DNA from: DASUPK01 sp963695805
Lineage (GTDB): Bacteria; Actinomycetota; Thermoleophilia; Solirubrobacterales; 70-9
DNA length: 64,000 nucleotides
Direction: 5' to 3'
Assembly: GCA_963695805.1 (NCBI GenBank)
Contig: CAVOHV010000006.1
Coordinates: 1-64,000, forward strand
Part shown: positions 6,770 through 14,031 of the stretch, piece by piece
Layout of the letters: each line of letters starts with the position of its first letter
Numbering within the stretch: position 1 is the first letter of the stretch
Notes under the pieces: model-generated
Told to the model about the DNA's origin: nothing
Databases searched by the model: none
What the model saw: the letters and a program-made list of their open reading frames with translations, nothing else
Program-made: the position numbers and the translations under genes

Positions 6770-7210
6770 CTACTCCCGCAGCCCGGCGGCTTCGAGGGCC
6801 TCGGATCGCTCCGTGTGGTCCTCGATTCGGGCGATTCTGCCGTTACGCACCGTGACCGCCGAAAACACCGGCTGATAGACCGGAGCCCCGCTCCCCTTGC
6901 CGCGAGCGACGACGCGCAGGAACGCCATGACTCCGTCGCTTTTCCCCTCGATCAGCTCCCCCACCTCGATCCGCCAATCTCTGACGGTCCCGACAAAGTC
7001 CGCGGCCGCCTGCAGCAGCTGGTCGCGACCCTGGTAGACGTCGGAACTGAACAGCCAGTTCCATTCGGCCTCGGGATCCATCCGTTCGAACACCTCGTCG
7101 ACTCCCGGCGTATCCGCGAGCGGGCGGGAGGGATCGGCCCAATAGGTTTCGAGCCAAGCGTTGACCGCCGCGAAAAAGCCGCGAACCACCTCGACGTTCT
7201 CCTCCGACAT
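6770..7210 (-). CDS. SnoaL-like / NTF2-like domain protein
   Basis: A 146-residue SnoaL-like protein, MSEENVEVVRGFFAAVNAWLETY... to SEALEAAGLRE. It is the first gene of a tandem pair. The bases before its ATG (cgcgagatactgcgtgggcg) match those before the SnoaL genes at 39 and 2644, and a palindrome copy lies 27 bases upstream at 7238-7259. The shared leader probably carries a common promoter or recombination sequence. The substrate is unknown. Confidence 0.9.
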   Translation of the reverse strand: MSEENVEVVRGFFAAVNAWLETYWADPSRPLADTPGVDEVFERMDPEAEWNWLFSSDVYQGRDQLLQAAADFVGTVRDWRIEVGELIEGKSDGVMAFLRVVARGKGSGAPVYQPVFSAVTVRNGRIARIEDHTERSEALEAAGLRE

Positions 7211-7237
7211 CGCCCACGCAGTATCTCGCGACGGAGT

Positions 7238-7259
7238 GCTGCTTTTCGTCCAAAGCGGC
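7238..7259 (-). repeat. 22-bp palindrome copy upstream of a SnoaL gene
   Basis: It matches the palindrome at 3679-3700 in reverse orientation with one change (gcggc for gcagc). Here it stands at the 5' side of a SnoaL gene, not the 3' side. A second small palindrome (TTCGCATGCGAA) follows at about 7267-7278. Confidence 0.7.
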
Positions 7260-7416
7260 TATTCGTTTCGCATGCGAAGCAGCGGCTCCTTCGTTGTGCT
7301 GTCGCGGTCAGGACTTGAATCGGTGGTTAACCCGGAGTCGAAATTGGTGGACGCCACCTATGGGTCTCTCGCGTTGCCATGGGATGCTCGCCTGACCTCA
7401 ACAAGGAGCTTGGGTC

Positions 7417-8457
7417 ATGCAGCGGGTCGTCGTCGATCGCTACGGGGGGCCGGAGGTCTTGACGGTGGTGGAGGAGGACGCCCCCCTACCAGGCCCGGGT
7501 GAGGTGCGGGTCAGGGTGCTGGCGGCCGGGGTGTCGTTCACAGACGCGCAGATTCGCGCCGGCACCTACCTGGGCGGCCCGAAGCCGCCATTCACGCCCG
7601 GCTACGAGCTCGTCGGCGTCGTCGAGGAGCTAGGCCTGGGCTGCGAGAGGCTGCGCGAGGGCGACCGGGTCGGGGCGCTGACCGTATATGGGGCCGATGC
7701 CGAGCGGGTCTGCGTCGAGGAGAAGTACGCGGTCGCGGTTCCCGAGGACCTCGATCCGGCCGAGGTCGTGAGCCTGATCTTCCCGTACATGACCGCCTAC
7801 CAGATGCTCCACCGCACGGCGAGGGTGACGAGCGGCGAGTCGGTGCTGGTGCACGGAGCCGCCGGAAGGGTCGGCACGGCGGCGCTCGAGCTGGGAGGGA
7901 TCGCCGGGCTTTGCCTCATCGGGACCGCATCGGCGCCCGACCGCGAGAAGGTCGAGCGGCTCGGCGCGACCTGGATCGACTACCGCAATGAGGACTTCCT
8001 GGCTCGGGTGTGGGAGCTGACCGACGGCGAGGGTGTCGACGTCGTGCTCGACGGGATCGGCGGCAAGGTGGCGCTGCGCTCCTTCCGCGCGTTGCGGAAG
8101 GGCGATCAGATCACCGGCGACCCCGGTGGACGGCTCGTGACGATGGGCGCCTACAACACGCTGGTGCAGGGCCACAAGAGCTGGCGAGCCTGGCTCGAGT
8201 GGTGGCCGGCGATGGCGATCACCTGGATCTGGGGCACGCTCTCGTCCCGCCGGCACGTCTCGGGCTACCGGGTCCAGATCCTGCGCATCCCCCATCAGGA
8301 TTGGTTCGCCGAGGACTTCCAGGTGCTGCTCGAGCTGCTGCGCAAGGACAAGATCCACCCGGTTGTGGCCGAGCGCCTGCCGTTCTCCGAGGCTCGCCGC
8401 GCTCACGAGATGCTCGAGAGCTCGGCGGCCAAGGGAAAGCTCGTGCTCGTTCCCTGA
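7417..8457 (+). CDS. Quinone-oxidoreductase-like medium-chain dehydrogenase/reductase
   Basis: A 346-residue zinc-independent MDR enzyme of the NAD(P)H:quinone oxidoreductase type. The N-terminal GroES-like domain (about 1-120) has RVRVLAAGVSFTDAQIRAG and no zinc ligands. The Rossmann motif VHGAAGRVGTAALEL near residue 150 binds NADPH, and the LDGIGG segment is typical. An insertion around residues 245-275 (WLEWWPAMAITWIWG) is hydrophobic and unusual for the family, so membrane association is possible. AAGGAG precedes the ATG. It probably reduces quinones or enones. Confidence 0.9.
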   Translation: MQRVVVDRYGGPEVLTVVEEDAPLPGPGEVRVRVLAAGVSFTDAQIRAGTYLGGPKPPFTPGYELVGVVEELGLGCERLREGDRVGALTVYGADAERVCVEEKYAVAVPEDLDPAEVVSLIFPYMTAYQMLHRTARVTSGESVLVHGAAGRVGTAALELGGIAGLCLIGTASAPDREKVERLGATWIDYRNEDFLARVWELTDGEGVDVVLDGIGGKVALRSFRALRKGDQITGDPGGRLVTMGAYNTLVQGHKSWRAWLEWWPAMAITWIWGTLSSRRHVSGYRVQILRIPHQDWFAEDFQVLLELLRKDKIHPVVAERLPFSEARRAHEMLESSAAKGKLVLVP

Positions 8458-8488
8458 GCCGGACAGCCGCCAGATTTCGGCGCCCACC

Positions 8489-8501
8489 GACCGCTGCTTT
8501 C
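8489..8501 (+). repeat. Left half of a palindrome split by the IS110 element
   Basis: gaccgctgctttc is the same as the first 13 bases of the intact palindrome at 11594-11619. The other half (ttccatgcaaagcg) reappears at 9802-9815, on the far side of the transposase gene. Confidence 0.55.
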
Positions 8502-9801
8502 TCTTTGAAGAAAACCCCGCTGTCAAGGGGGGCGATCGCCCCGCCGCGGTAGGCGTCGTCGTGCCGCTCCCAGCTGGTGGATGAGTTTGGCTCATTTCTC
8601 TTTCGGCGCTCGGGGCGCAGATCGTTCCTGGGAGCTGCCTCGGCCGCTCAATTCCATGCGGGACCGTCAGGCGGTCAGAAAGCAGCCGGAGTTCGCCGAG
8701 GCAGGTTCTTTGAAGGGCTCGCGGCGGGAGAGCATGTGCCAGGCCGCGATCAGGAGCTTGCGGGCGACCGCAGACTTCGCCGGGTTCTTGCCGTGGCGGG
8801 CGGAGATCCGCAGGTAGTGGCCGTGCCAGGGGTTGGAGGGACGCCAGGCCTGGTTGGCGGCCTCGACCGCCGCCCAGCGCAGGGTCCTCGAGCCGGCCTT
8901 CGAGAGCGCCCCGGTCGCCGAGCGCTCCCCCGACTGGCTCACCCTCGGAGCGAGGCCCGCGTAGCCGATCAGCTTGCCGGGCCCCGGGAAGCGAGAGACC
9001 TCGCCGATCTCCGCGGCGAAGGTGAGGCTGAGCAGCGGGCCGACCCCAGGGATCGTCGCCAGCAGCTTCGCCCGCTCGTCAGATCTTGCAAGCGGAGCAA
9101 GCTCCCGGTCGATCGGGTCGATCCGGCGGTCCATCTCGGCGGCCAGCTCGAGCAGCTCTGAGATCGAGTCGCGCCAGACCTCCGGCACCCCGCGGCGCTC
9201 CAGGAGCTCGATCGCGTCGGGCTTCCGCAGCCGGGCGTGGGAGATCCGCAGCCCGAACTGGGTGAGCAGGCCGAAGATCCGGTTGCGGGCCGAGGTGCGG
9301 GCCTTGACCAGGTGGGCCCGGCGGCGAAGGCGCTCGCGGAGCGCCCGGTCCTCCAGCGAGGGAACCCAGAGCTCGGGGACCAGGTCACGCCGGCAGAGCT
9401 CCGCCAGCACCCGGGCGTCGACCTTGTCGGTCTTGCAGGCGAGCGGGGCGACGTCTCTGACCTTGCGGGCGTGGGCGACCTGGACCTCCCAGCCCGCGGC
9501 CTCGAGCCGGTCGCGGACCCAGACGGCGCCGCTCATCATCTCCACCGCCGCCTTCACCTCGGTGCCCTGCTCTAAGACCAGCCGGGCGAGCCCATCCTCG
9601 TTGGCGGGGATCAGCCCCTCGGCCGAGATCACTCCGCTCTCTCCGATCGCGCAGAAGGCCGCGCGCCCGTAGGCCCAATCGATTCCGACATAGTTCATGC
9701 CGGGTCTCCTCTCCTCGCTTGAACGGCAGTGCCAACCGCGGTTCTAGTGAGCGCGGCGGAGGCCCCTTTCAGTTCAGAGGAGGAGCGGGACCTTCATGAC
9801 A
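8499..9801 (-). mobile_element. IS110-family insertion sequence (approximate ends)
   Basis: The ends are inferred from two half-palindromes that together rebuild the sequence at 11594-11619, with TTC repeated at each edge. This gives an element of about 1.3 kb, normal for IS110. It has no terminal inverted repeats, as expected for this family. It has about 165 non-coding bases after the transposase gene (including GGGGCGATCGCCCC) and about 100 before it, either of which could encode a bridge RNA. An alternative left edge is the attccatgc repeat near 8652. Confidence 0.55.
8667..9698 (-). CDS. IS110-family transposase
   Basis: A 343-residue DEDD transposase. The RuvC-like N-terminal domain shows Asp7 (YVGIDWA), Glu53 (AAVEMM), Asp91 and Asp94 (KTDKVDA). 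The C-terminal Transposase_20 domain shows the IPGVGPLLSL helix-hairpin-helix and a GLAPRVSQSGERSATGALS segment with the conserved Ser region. Length and motifs look intact, so it may be active. IS110 enzymes use a structured RNA from the element's non-coding end to choose target and donor DNA. The coding frame extends over nearly the whole element. Confidence 0.95.
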   Translation of the reverse strand: MNYVGIDWAYGRAAFCAIGESGVISAEGLIPANEDGLARLVLEQGTEVKAAVEMMSGAVWVRDRLEAAGWEVQVAHARKVRDVAPLACKTDKVDARVLAELCRRDLVPELWVPSLEDRALRERLRRRAHLVKARTSARNRIFGLLTQFGLRISHARLRKPDAIELLERRGVPEVWRDSISELLELAAEMDRRIDPIDRELAPLARSDERAKLLATIPGVGPLLSLTFAAEIGEVSRFPGPGKLIGYAGLAPRVSQSGERSATGALSKAGSRTLRWAAVEAANQAWRPSNPWHGHYLRISARHGKNPAKSAVARKLLIAAWHMLSRREPFKEPASANSGCFLTA

Positions 9802-9814
9802 TTCCATGCAAAGC

Positions 9815-9836
9815 GCCGGTTTTCGTCCAAAGCAGC
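9815..9836 (-). repeat. 22-bp palindrome copy beside the IS110 element
   Basis: ccggttttcgtccaaagcagc: the right 17 bases match the palindrome family exactly (core TTTTCGTCCAAA), and the left arm is altered. The rest of 9699-10003 has no gene I can support. Confidence 0.65.
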
Positions 9837-10003
9837 TATTTCCGAGCCAATTCGGGGCCCCCTCTTCACCCGCCTGACCTTGCCTCAACAGCAACGTCAT
9901 CTCGTGTGGATTCGTCCGGCCGTGGCTAGCAATTCCGGTTAGGGCCGCACTTAGTCCCAGCGGTCGCGTTCTCAGCCAATGGACAGGGAGGTCGGCGGAT
10001 AAC

Positions 10004-11392
10004 GTGCTCGGCGATGGGGCTCCCTCCGCTCCCGAGGGATCCCTCGGTCACGCACTAGAGTCGCTCGGCGTGCCCCGCCGACCACACCTCTCGGACGTCC
10101 TCAGCCTGCATCGGTTGCCCGGCGTGCCGGACGTCTTCCACCGCGTCCGGATCCCCGACGATCTCGATGCCGCCACCACCCGCGGCGCCGAGGAGGAGCC
10201 CGAGGCGGCTGGCCTGGACTCCGAGACGGTCGAGAGGATCTGGGAGGGAGCGGTCAACCTCTACCTGTCTGGCGTCCACCCGGGCCTGTCGCTCTGCGTG
10301 CGCCGCGAGGGCAAGGTGGTGATCGACCGCGCGATCGGGCACGCCCGGGGCAACGGTCCCGACGACCCCGAGGACGTGCCGAAGGTCCCGATGAGGCCGG
10401 ACACCCCCGCCTGCATCTTCTCGGCGTCGAAGGCGGTCACCGCGATGGTCGTCCACCAGCTCGACGAGAGGGGCCTGCTTCACATCGGGGACCGGGTCAG
10501 CGAGTACATCCCTGAATACGCCCAGAACGGCAAGGAGGGAACGACGATCGCGCATGTGCTGGCGCACCGCGCGGGCGTGGCCTCGATGCCCAAGGAGGCG
10601 CGGGAGCTCGACTCCCTGATCGATGCCGATCGGATCCTTCAGCTGATCTGCAAGTCGAAGCCGGCGATCCGGCCCGGCCGGCTGCTCGCCTACCACGCCG
10701 TCTCGGGGGGCTTCATCCTGGGCGAGATCGTCAAGCGGGTGACGGGCAAGTCGATCCGGGACGTGCTGGCGGAGGAGATCCTCGACCCGCTCGGCTTCAG
10801 GTGGGGCAACTACGGCGTCGCGAAGGAGGACGTCGGCGAGGTGGCGCCGAGCTATGTCACGGGGCCGCCGCTGCTGCCGCCGCTCTCGACGCTCGCCACG
10901 CGGGTGCTTGGGGCACCGCTGGACGAGGTGGTCGAGGCCTCCAACGATCCCCGCTTCCTGACCGCGGTGATCCCGTCGGCCAACTTGGTCACCAGCGCCA
11001 ACGAGCTCGGCCGCTTCTTCGAGATCTTCCGGGCCGGGGGCGAGATGGACGGCGTGCGGGTGATGCAGGAGCGGACGATCCGCCGAGCGCTCGTGGAGCA
11101 ATCGCATCTGGAGATCGACTTCTCCCTGTTCTTCCCGACCCGCTTCTCGTACGGGCTGATGCTCGGCGCGGACTGGGTGAGCCTCTACGGCCGCGACACC
11201 GACCTTGCCTTCGGCCACCTCGGGCTGATCAACATCATGGGCTGGGCCGATCCCGAGCGCGCGATCTCGGTCGGGCTGATCACCACCGGCAAGGCGATCG
11301 TCTACCCGGAGCTGCCGCGCTTCTACGGCGTCATGTCGCGGATCTCGAGCGAGGTGCCGAAGATCGAGGAGCCCGGCTGGCTGAAAGGCTAG
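10004..11392 (+). CDS. Beta-lactamase-fold serine hydrolase (class C-like / EstB-type)
   Basis: A protein of up to 462 residues from the serine beta-lactamase/penicillin-binding-like superfamily. It has the SxxK motif (SASK, near residue 145), a YHAVSGG motif in place of YxN, and a late FGHLGLINIMGW segment in the KTG position. Such proteins are commonly esterases or D-aminopeptidases; lactam resistance cannot be assumed. There is no clear signal peptide. The start is uncertain: GTG 10004 or GTG 10070, and neither has a strong ribosome-binding site. Confidence 0.88.
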   Translation: MLGDGAPSAPEGSLGHALESLGVPRRPHLSDVLSLHRLPGVPDVFHRVRIPDDLDAATTRGAEEEPEAAGLDSETVERIWEGAVNLYLSGVHPGLSLCVRREGKVVIDRAIGHARGNGPDDPEDVPKVPMRPDTPACIFSASKAVTAMVVHQLDERGLLHIGDRVSEYIPEYAQNGKEGTTIAHVLAHRAGVASMPKEARELDSLIDADRILQLICKSKPAIRPGRLLAYHAVSGGFILGEIVKRVTGKSIRDVLAEEILDPLGFRWGNYGVAKEDVGEVAPSYVTGPPLLPPLSTLATRVLGAPLDEVVEASNDPRFLTAVIPSANLVTSANELGRFFEIFRAGGEMDGVRVMQERTIRRALVEQSHLEIDFSLFFPTRFSYGLMLGADWVSLYGRDTDLAFGHLGLINIMGWADPERAISVGLITTGKAIVYPELPRFYGVMSRISSEVPKIEEPGWLKG

Positions 11393-11500
11393 GTGGCCTC
11401 TCCGCGCCGCGCAAAAAACCGCCGGCGTAGTGGAGATCCCGCTGCAGGGCCACGGTCGCAACGATCGCGATGGACGGGCAGGTGATCTGGCAGAGCGGAC

Positions 11501-11593
11501 ATGCGACCGGCGGCTCCCGCGCCCAAGCGTCATGCCGACGTCGTCAAGCTGAAGAAGGTAAAGGGCGCGCACACCTTCGCGGTGGGAGCGTAA
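11501..11593 (+). pseudogene. Short orphan coding tail
   Basis: A 30-codon frame (MRPAAPAPKRHADVVKLKKV...FAVGA) ends directly before a palindrome at 11594. It reads like a C-terminal fragment of a lost gene cut off at its 5' side. The family is not recognised. The region 11393-11765 otherwise holds only the palindrome, short direct repeats and the tRNA fragment. Confidence 0.3.
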
Positions 11594-11619
11594 GACCGCT
11601 GCTTTCCATGCAAAGCGGT
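11594..11619 (+). repeat. Palindrome with a CCATGC-type loop
   Basis: accgct...agcggt arms around tttccatgcaaa. It is related to the 22-bp palindrome family but has another loop. It is also the likely uninterrupted version of the site in which the IS110 element at 8499-9801 sits. Confidence 0.6.
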
Positions 11620-11638
11620 GCTCCGCCCGGACGGTGCC

Positions 11639-11667
11639 GAGTCAACGCAAGTCAACGCATGTCACGG
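11639..11667 (+). repeat. Short direct repeats near the tRNA fragment
   Basis: Three near copies of a 9-10 base unit stand in a row (agtcaacgc, aagtcaacgc, atgtcacgg), followed by two cccc(c)tcgtgttcccc-like bases. Such clusters resemble the arm-type integrase binding sites beside attachment sites. This function is inferred from position only. Confidence 0.35.
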
Positions 11668-11750
11668 AAATTCACTTCGGTTTCGTTCCCCCTCGTGTTC
11701 CCCCAGCCTCGCGGCTTGGCTCTACGACTGGCTTTTCGGCACAAGCAGCC

Positions 11751-11812
11751 CGGTCTCGAAAACCGTTAGGGGCCTTCGGGTCCCTCGTGGGTTCGAATCC
11801 CACCCCCTCCGC
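11751..11812 (+). tRNA. 3' fragment of tRNA-Ser(CGA); possible attachment-site scar
   Basis: The anticodon stem-loop cggt-CTCGAAA-accg (anticodon CGA), a long variable arm (aggggccttcgggtccct), the T-arm gtgggttcgaatcccac and the acceptor half cccctccg are all present. The 5' half (acceptor ggaggggg and D-arm) is missing: the bases before it do not pair. It is thus a partial tRNA-Ser, as left when an element integrates at a tRNA 3' end. Confidence 0.7.
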
Positions 11813-12275
11813 TGAGCAACTCGCGCGCCCGCTGGACCTGGTCGCTGGGGACGATCAGCTCGTAACGGGCGGCAACGAGGTTCCGCACCGACGAGAAATC
11901 ACGCTGGCCGCGCGTCGCCCAGTGGGCGAAGAACCCGAACAGTGCGCCCCAGACTGCTCCGATCAGCAGTCCGCCGAGCACCAGCCCGAGCCACTCGGGG
12001 CCGGTCGTGAACAGACCGACCAGCAGCCCGATGAACAGGCCAAACCAGGCGCCAGTCGCGGCTCCTGCCCCGGTGGCGGTGAGGTTGGTGACCCGACCCG
12101 TGACTCGCTCGACGAGCCGCAGGTCCTGCCCGACGATCTGCGCCCCCTCCACCGGGAAGCCGCCGTCCGAAAGGTTGTCGACGGCCTGCTGGGCCTCGGG
12201 GTACGTGGCGTAGCTCTCGACCGTCTGGCGGGCATCTGCATCCTGCGTAGCGGTCGCTTCCGCCTGGGACTCCAT
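11766..12275 (-). CDS. General stress protein 17M-like membrane protein
   Basis: A 169-residue protein. The N-terminal 17M-type domain (about 20-65, YATYPEAQQAVDNLSDGGFPVEGAQIVGQDL) is followed by a Gly/Ala-rich hairpin of two membrane helices (about 68-115) and a short cytoplasmic end. The domain occurs in general stress proteins of unknown mechanism. The last 14 residues (GGGIRTHEGPEGP) are simply the antisense reading of the tRNA-Ser fragment, so the original C-terminus, near LLSG, has been replaced or extended. GGAG lies before the ATG. Confidence 0.8.
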   Translation of the reverse strand: MESQAEATATQDADARQTVESYATYPEAQQAVDNLSDGGFPVEGAQIVGQDLRLVERVTGRVTNLTATGAGAATGAWFGLFIGLLVGLFTTGPEWLGLVLGGLLIGAVWGALFGFFAHWATRGQRDFSSVRNLVAARYELIVPSDQVQRARELLSGGGGIRTHEGPEGP

Positions 12276-12341
12276 ATCGGATCTCCTTTGTGGTCCTTGT
12301 GGGCCGCCTCAGCATCCCACAGCTGGCAGTAGGGTCAGTAG

Positions 12342-13985
12342 GTGAGCACGGACGCTCTGCGGCGGTCGCTGCGAGCCGTGGCGGTCGTCTTCAGCAATCC
12401 GGAGATGCGGCGCCTGCAGCTTGCCTGGGGAGCCGAGTCCCTGGCGATCTGGTCGTTCGCCATCGCTCTCGGCGTCTACGCGTTCGATGCCAGCGGCCCG
12501 ACGGCGGTCGGCGTTGCGGGGGCGGTGCGGCTGCTGCCGGGAGCCTTCGCCGCGCCGTTTGGCGGGTTAATCGGCGACCGGGCGTCGCGGCGGTCGGTGC
12601 TTGTCGCCAGCGCGCTGGGCAACGCGGCCCTGCTCGGCGGTGCTGCGGCCGTGGCGGCACTGGGGGCCCCGGTCGCGGTGGTGTTCGTGATCGCGGGCCT
12701 CTCGACCGTCGCCGTCTGTCCCTATGTCCCCGCGGAAGGCGCCCTGATGCCGCTCCTCGCTCGGACGCCGCAGGAGCTCTCGGCGGCGAACGTCGCGCAC
12801 AGCGCGATCGACAACGTCGGCTTCCTGTCCGCGGGGATCGCCAGCGGCGTCCTCCTCGCGGCCTCGAGCCCGCAGGTGGTCTTCGCGATGGCGGCGATAG
12901 CCGGAGTGGTGGCAGCCCTCCTGCTCCTCAGCCTCAGCCGTGACGCCCGCCCGAAATATGTGACCGAGACGTCGGACACCGTGCTCGCCGGCGTCGCATT
13001 GGGGGCGAGATCGCTCCTCGCCGATTCGAGACTGCGGCTGGTTGGGGCAGCGCTGACACTGCTGCTCTTCTTCGAGGGCGCCGCCGACGTCCTCGCCGTG
13101 ATCGTCGCACTCGACCTACTCGGGCTCAGCCAGGGAGCCGTCGGCTATCTGAACGCTGCCTGGGGAATCGGTGCTCTGCTCGGGGGCGCCGTGCTCGCCG
13201 TTCTCCTCCACCGCGGCCAGCTCGCCGCCGGGCTCGCACTCGGCTGCCTGCTCGCGGGAGCGTCGCTGGCACTTCCTGGCATCTGGGTCGTCGCCGCGGT
13301 GGGCTACGTCGCCTGGCTCGGGATGGGGGCCGGCTACACCTTCGTCGAGGTCGCCGCCTGGACCCTGCTCCAGCGGCTGGGGTCGGACGAGACGCTGGCG
13401 CGCGCCCTGGCCTTCCTCGAGTCATCCAAGTTCGCGGCCACGGCCCTCGGCTCGATCGCGGTCCCGGGGCTGATCGCCCTGTTCGGGGTCCGGGGAACGG
13501 TGATCGCGGTCGCAGCGGTCCTCCCGGTGTTCGCGCTCGTGCGCTGGTCCGCTCTGCGTGCACTGGAGATCGGGGCACCGGTCGAGGAAGACCGCTTCCG
13601 CCTGCTTCGCAACCACCCGATCTTCGCTCCGCTGCCGATGGATACCCTGGAGCGCCTCGGCCACGACCTGGTCTCCGTCACGCCGACTCCCGGCGAAGAG
13701 ATCGTCACGCAGGGTGAACCAGGAGAGCGCTTCTACCTGATTGCCGAAGGGGAGGTGGAGGTGCACATCGACGGCAGCCTCCGCGGGAGGGAGGGAGCCG
13801 GCGCGTGCTTCGGGGAGATCGCCCTGCTCAACGATGTGCCGCGGACGGCGACCGTGACGGCGCTCCACGGCTGCCGCTTGCTTGCCCTCGACCGGCGGCA
13901 CTTCGTCAGCGCGGTCACCGGCCATCTGCGCAGCGGTGAGGCGGCCACGACGGTCGCGAAGGAGCGTCTCTCTATGGTCAGTTGA
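12342..13985 (+). CDS. MFS transporter fused to a cyclic-nucleotide-binding domain
   Basis: A 547-residue fusion. Residues about 20-400 form a major facilitator permease with about 10-12 hydrophobic helices, including the GGLIGDRASRRSVLV loop 2-3 motif. Residues about 415-530 form a cNMP-binding domain with PGEEIVTQGEPGERFYLIAEG and FGEIALLNDVPRTATV (phosphate-binding cassette). This arrangement is known in actinobacteria and suggests export or import gated by cAMP or a similar ligand. The transported substrate is unknown. The GTG start follows a short gap from the divergent stress-protein gene. Confidence 0.9.
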   Translation: MSTDALRRSLRAVAVVFSNPEMRRLQLAWGAESLAIWSFAIALGVYAFDASGPTAVGVAGAVRLLPGAFAAPFGGLIGDRASRRSVLVASALGNAALLGGAAAVAALGAPVAVVFVIAGLSTVAVCPYVPAEGALMPLLARTPQELSAANVAHSAIDNVGFLSAGIASGVLLAASSPQVVFAMAAIAGVVAALLLLSLSRDARPKYVTETSDTVLAGVALGARSLLADSRLRLVGAALTLLLFFEGAADVLAVIVALDLLGLSQGAVGYLNAAWGIGALLGGAVLAVLLHRGQLAAGLALGCLLAGASLALPGIWVVAAVGYVAWLGMGAGYTFVEVAAWTLLQRLGSDETLARALAFLESSKFAATALGSIAVPGLIALFGVRGTVIAVAAVLPVFALVRWSALRALEIGAPVEEDRFRLLRNHPIFAPLPMDTLERLGHDLVSVTPTPGEEIVTQGEPGERFYLIAEGEVEVHIDGSLRGREGAGACFGEIALLNDVPRTATVTALHGCRLLALDRRHFVSAVTGHLRSGEAATTVAKERLSMVS

Positions 13986-14031
13986 CTCTGCCGAGTGGGC
14001 GAGTCGCTATAGGGTGCCGCAAGGAGCAGCA

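Noticed and set aside
7267..7278. TTCGCATGCGAA palindrome as a regulator site
   Set aside because: A single copy next to the boundary palindrome; no regulator nearby to link it with, so it is noted only as part of the repeat context.
6167..7318. A 383-codon open frame on the plus strand
   Set aside because: It is antisense to three SnoaL-like genes with clear family ends and ribosome-binding sites. Its sequence has repeated LLRQPGGFEG, the antisense of the conserved SnoaL tail.
11725..11813. A complete tRNA-Ser gene
   Set aside because: The 5' acceptor and D-arm cannot be found; only the part from the anticodon arm onward pairs.
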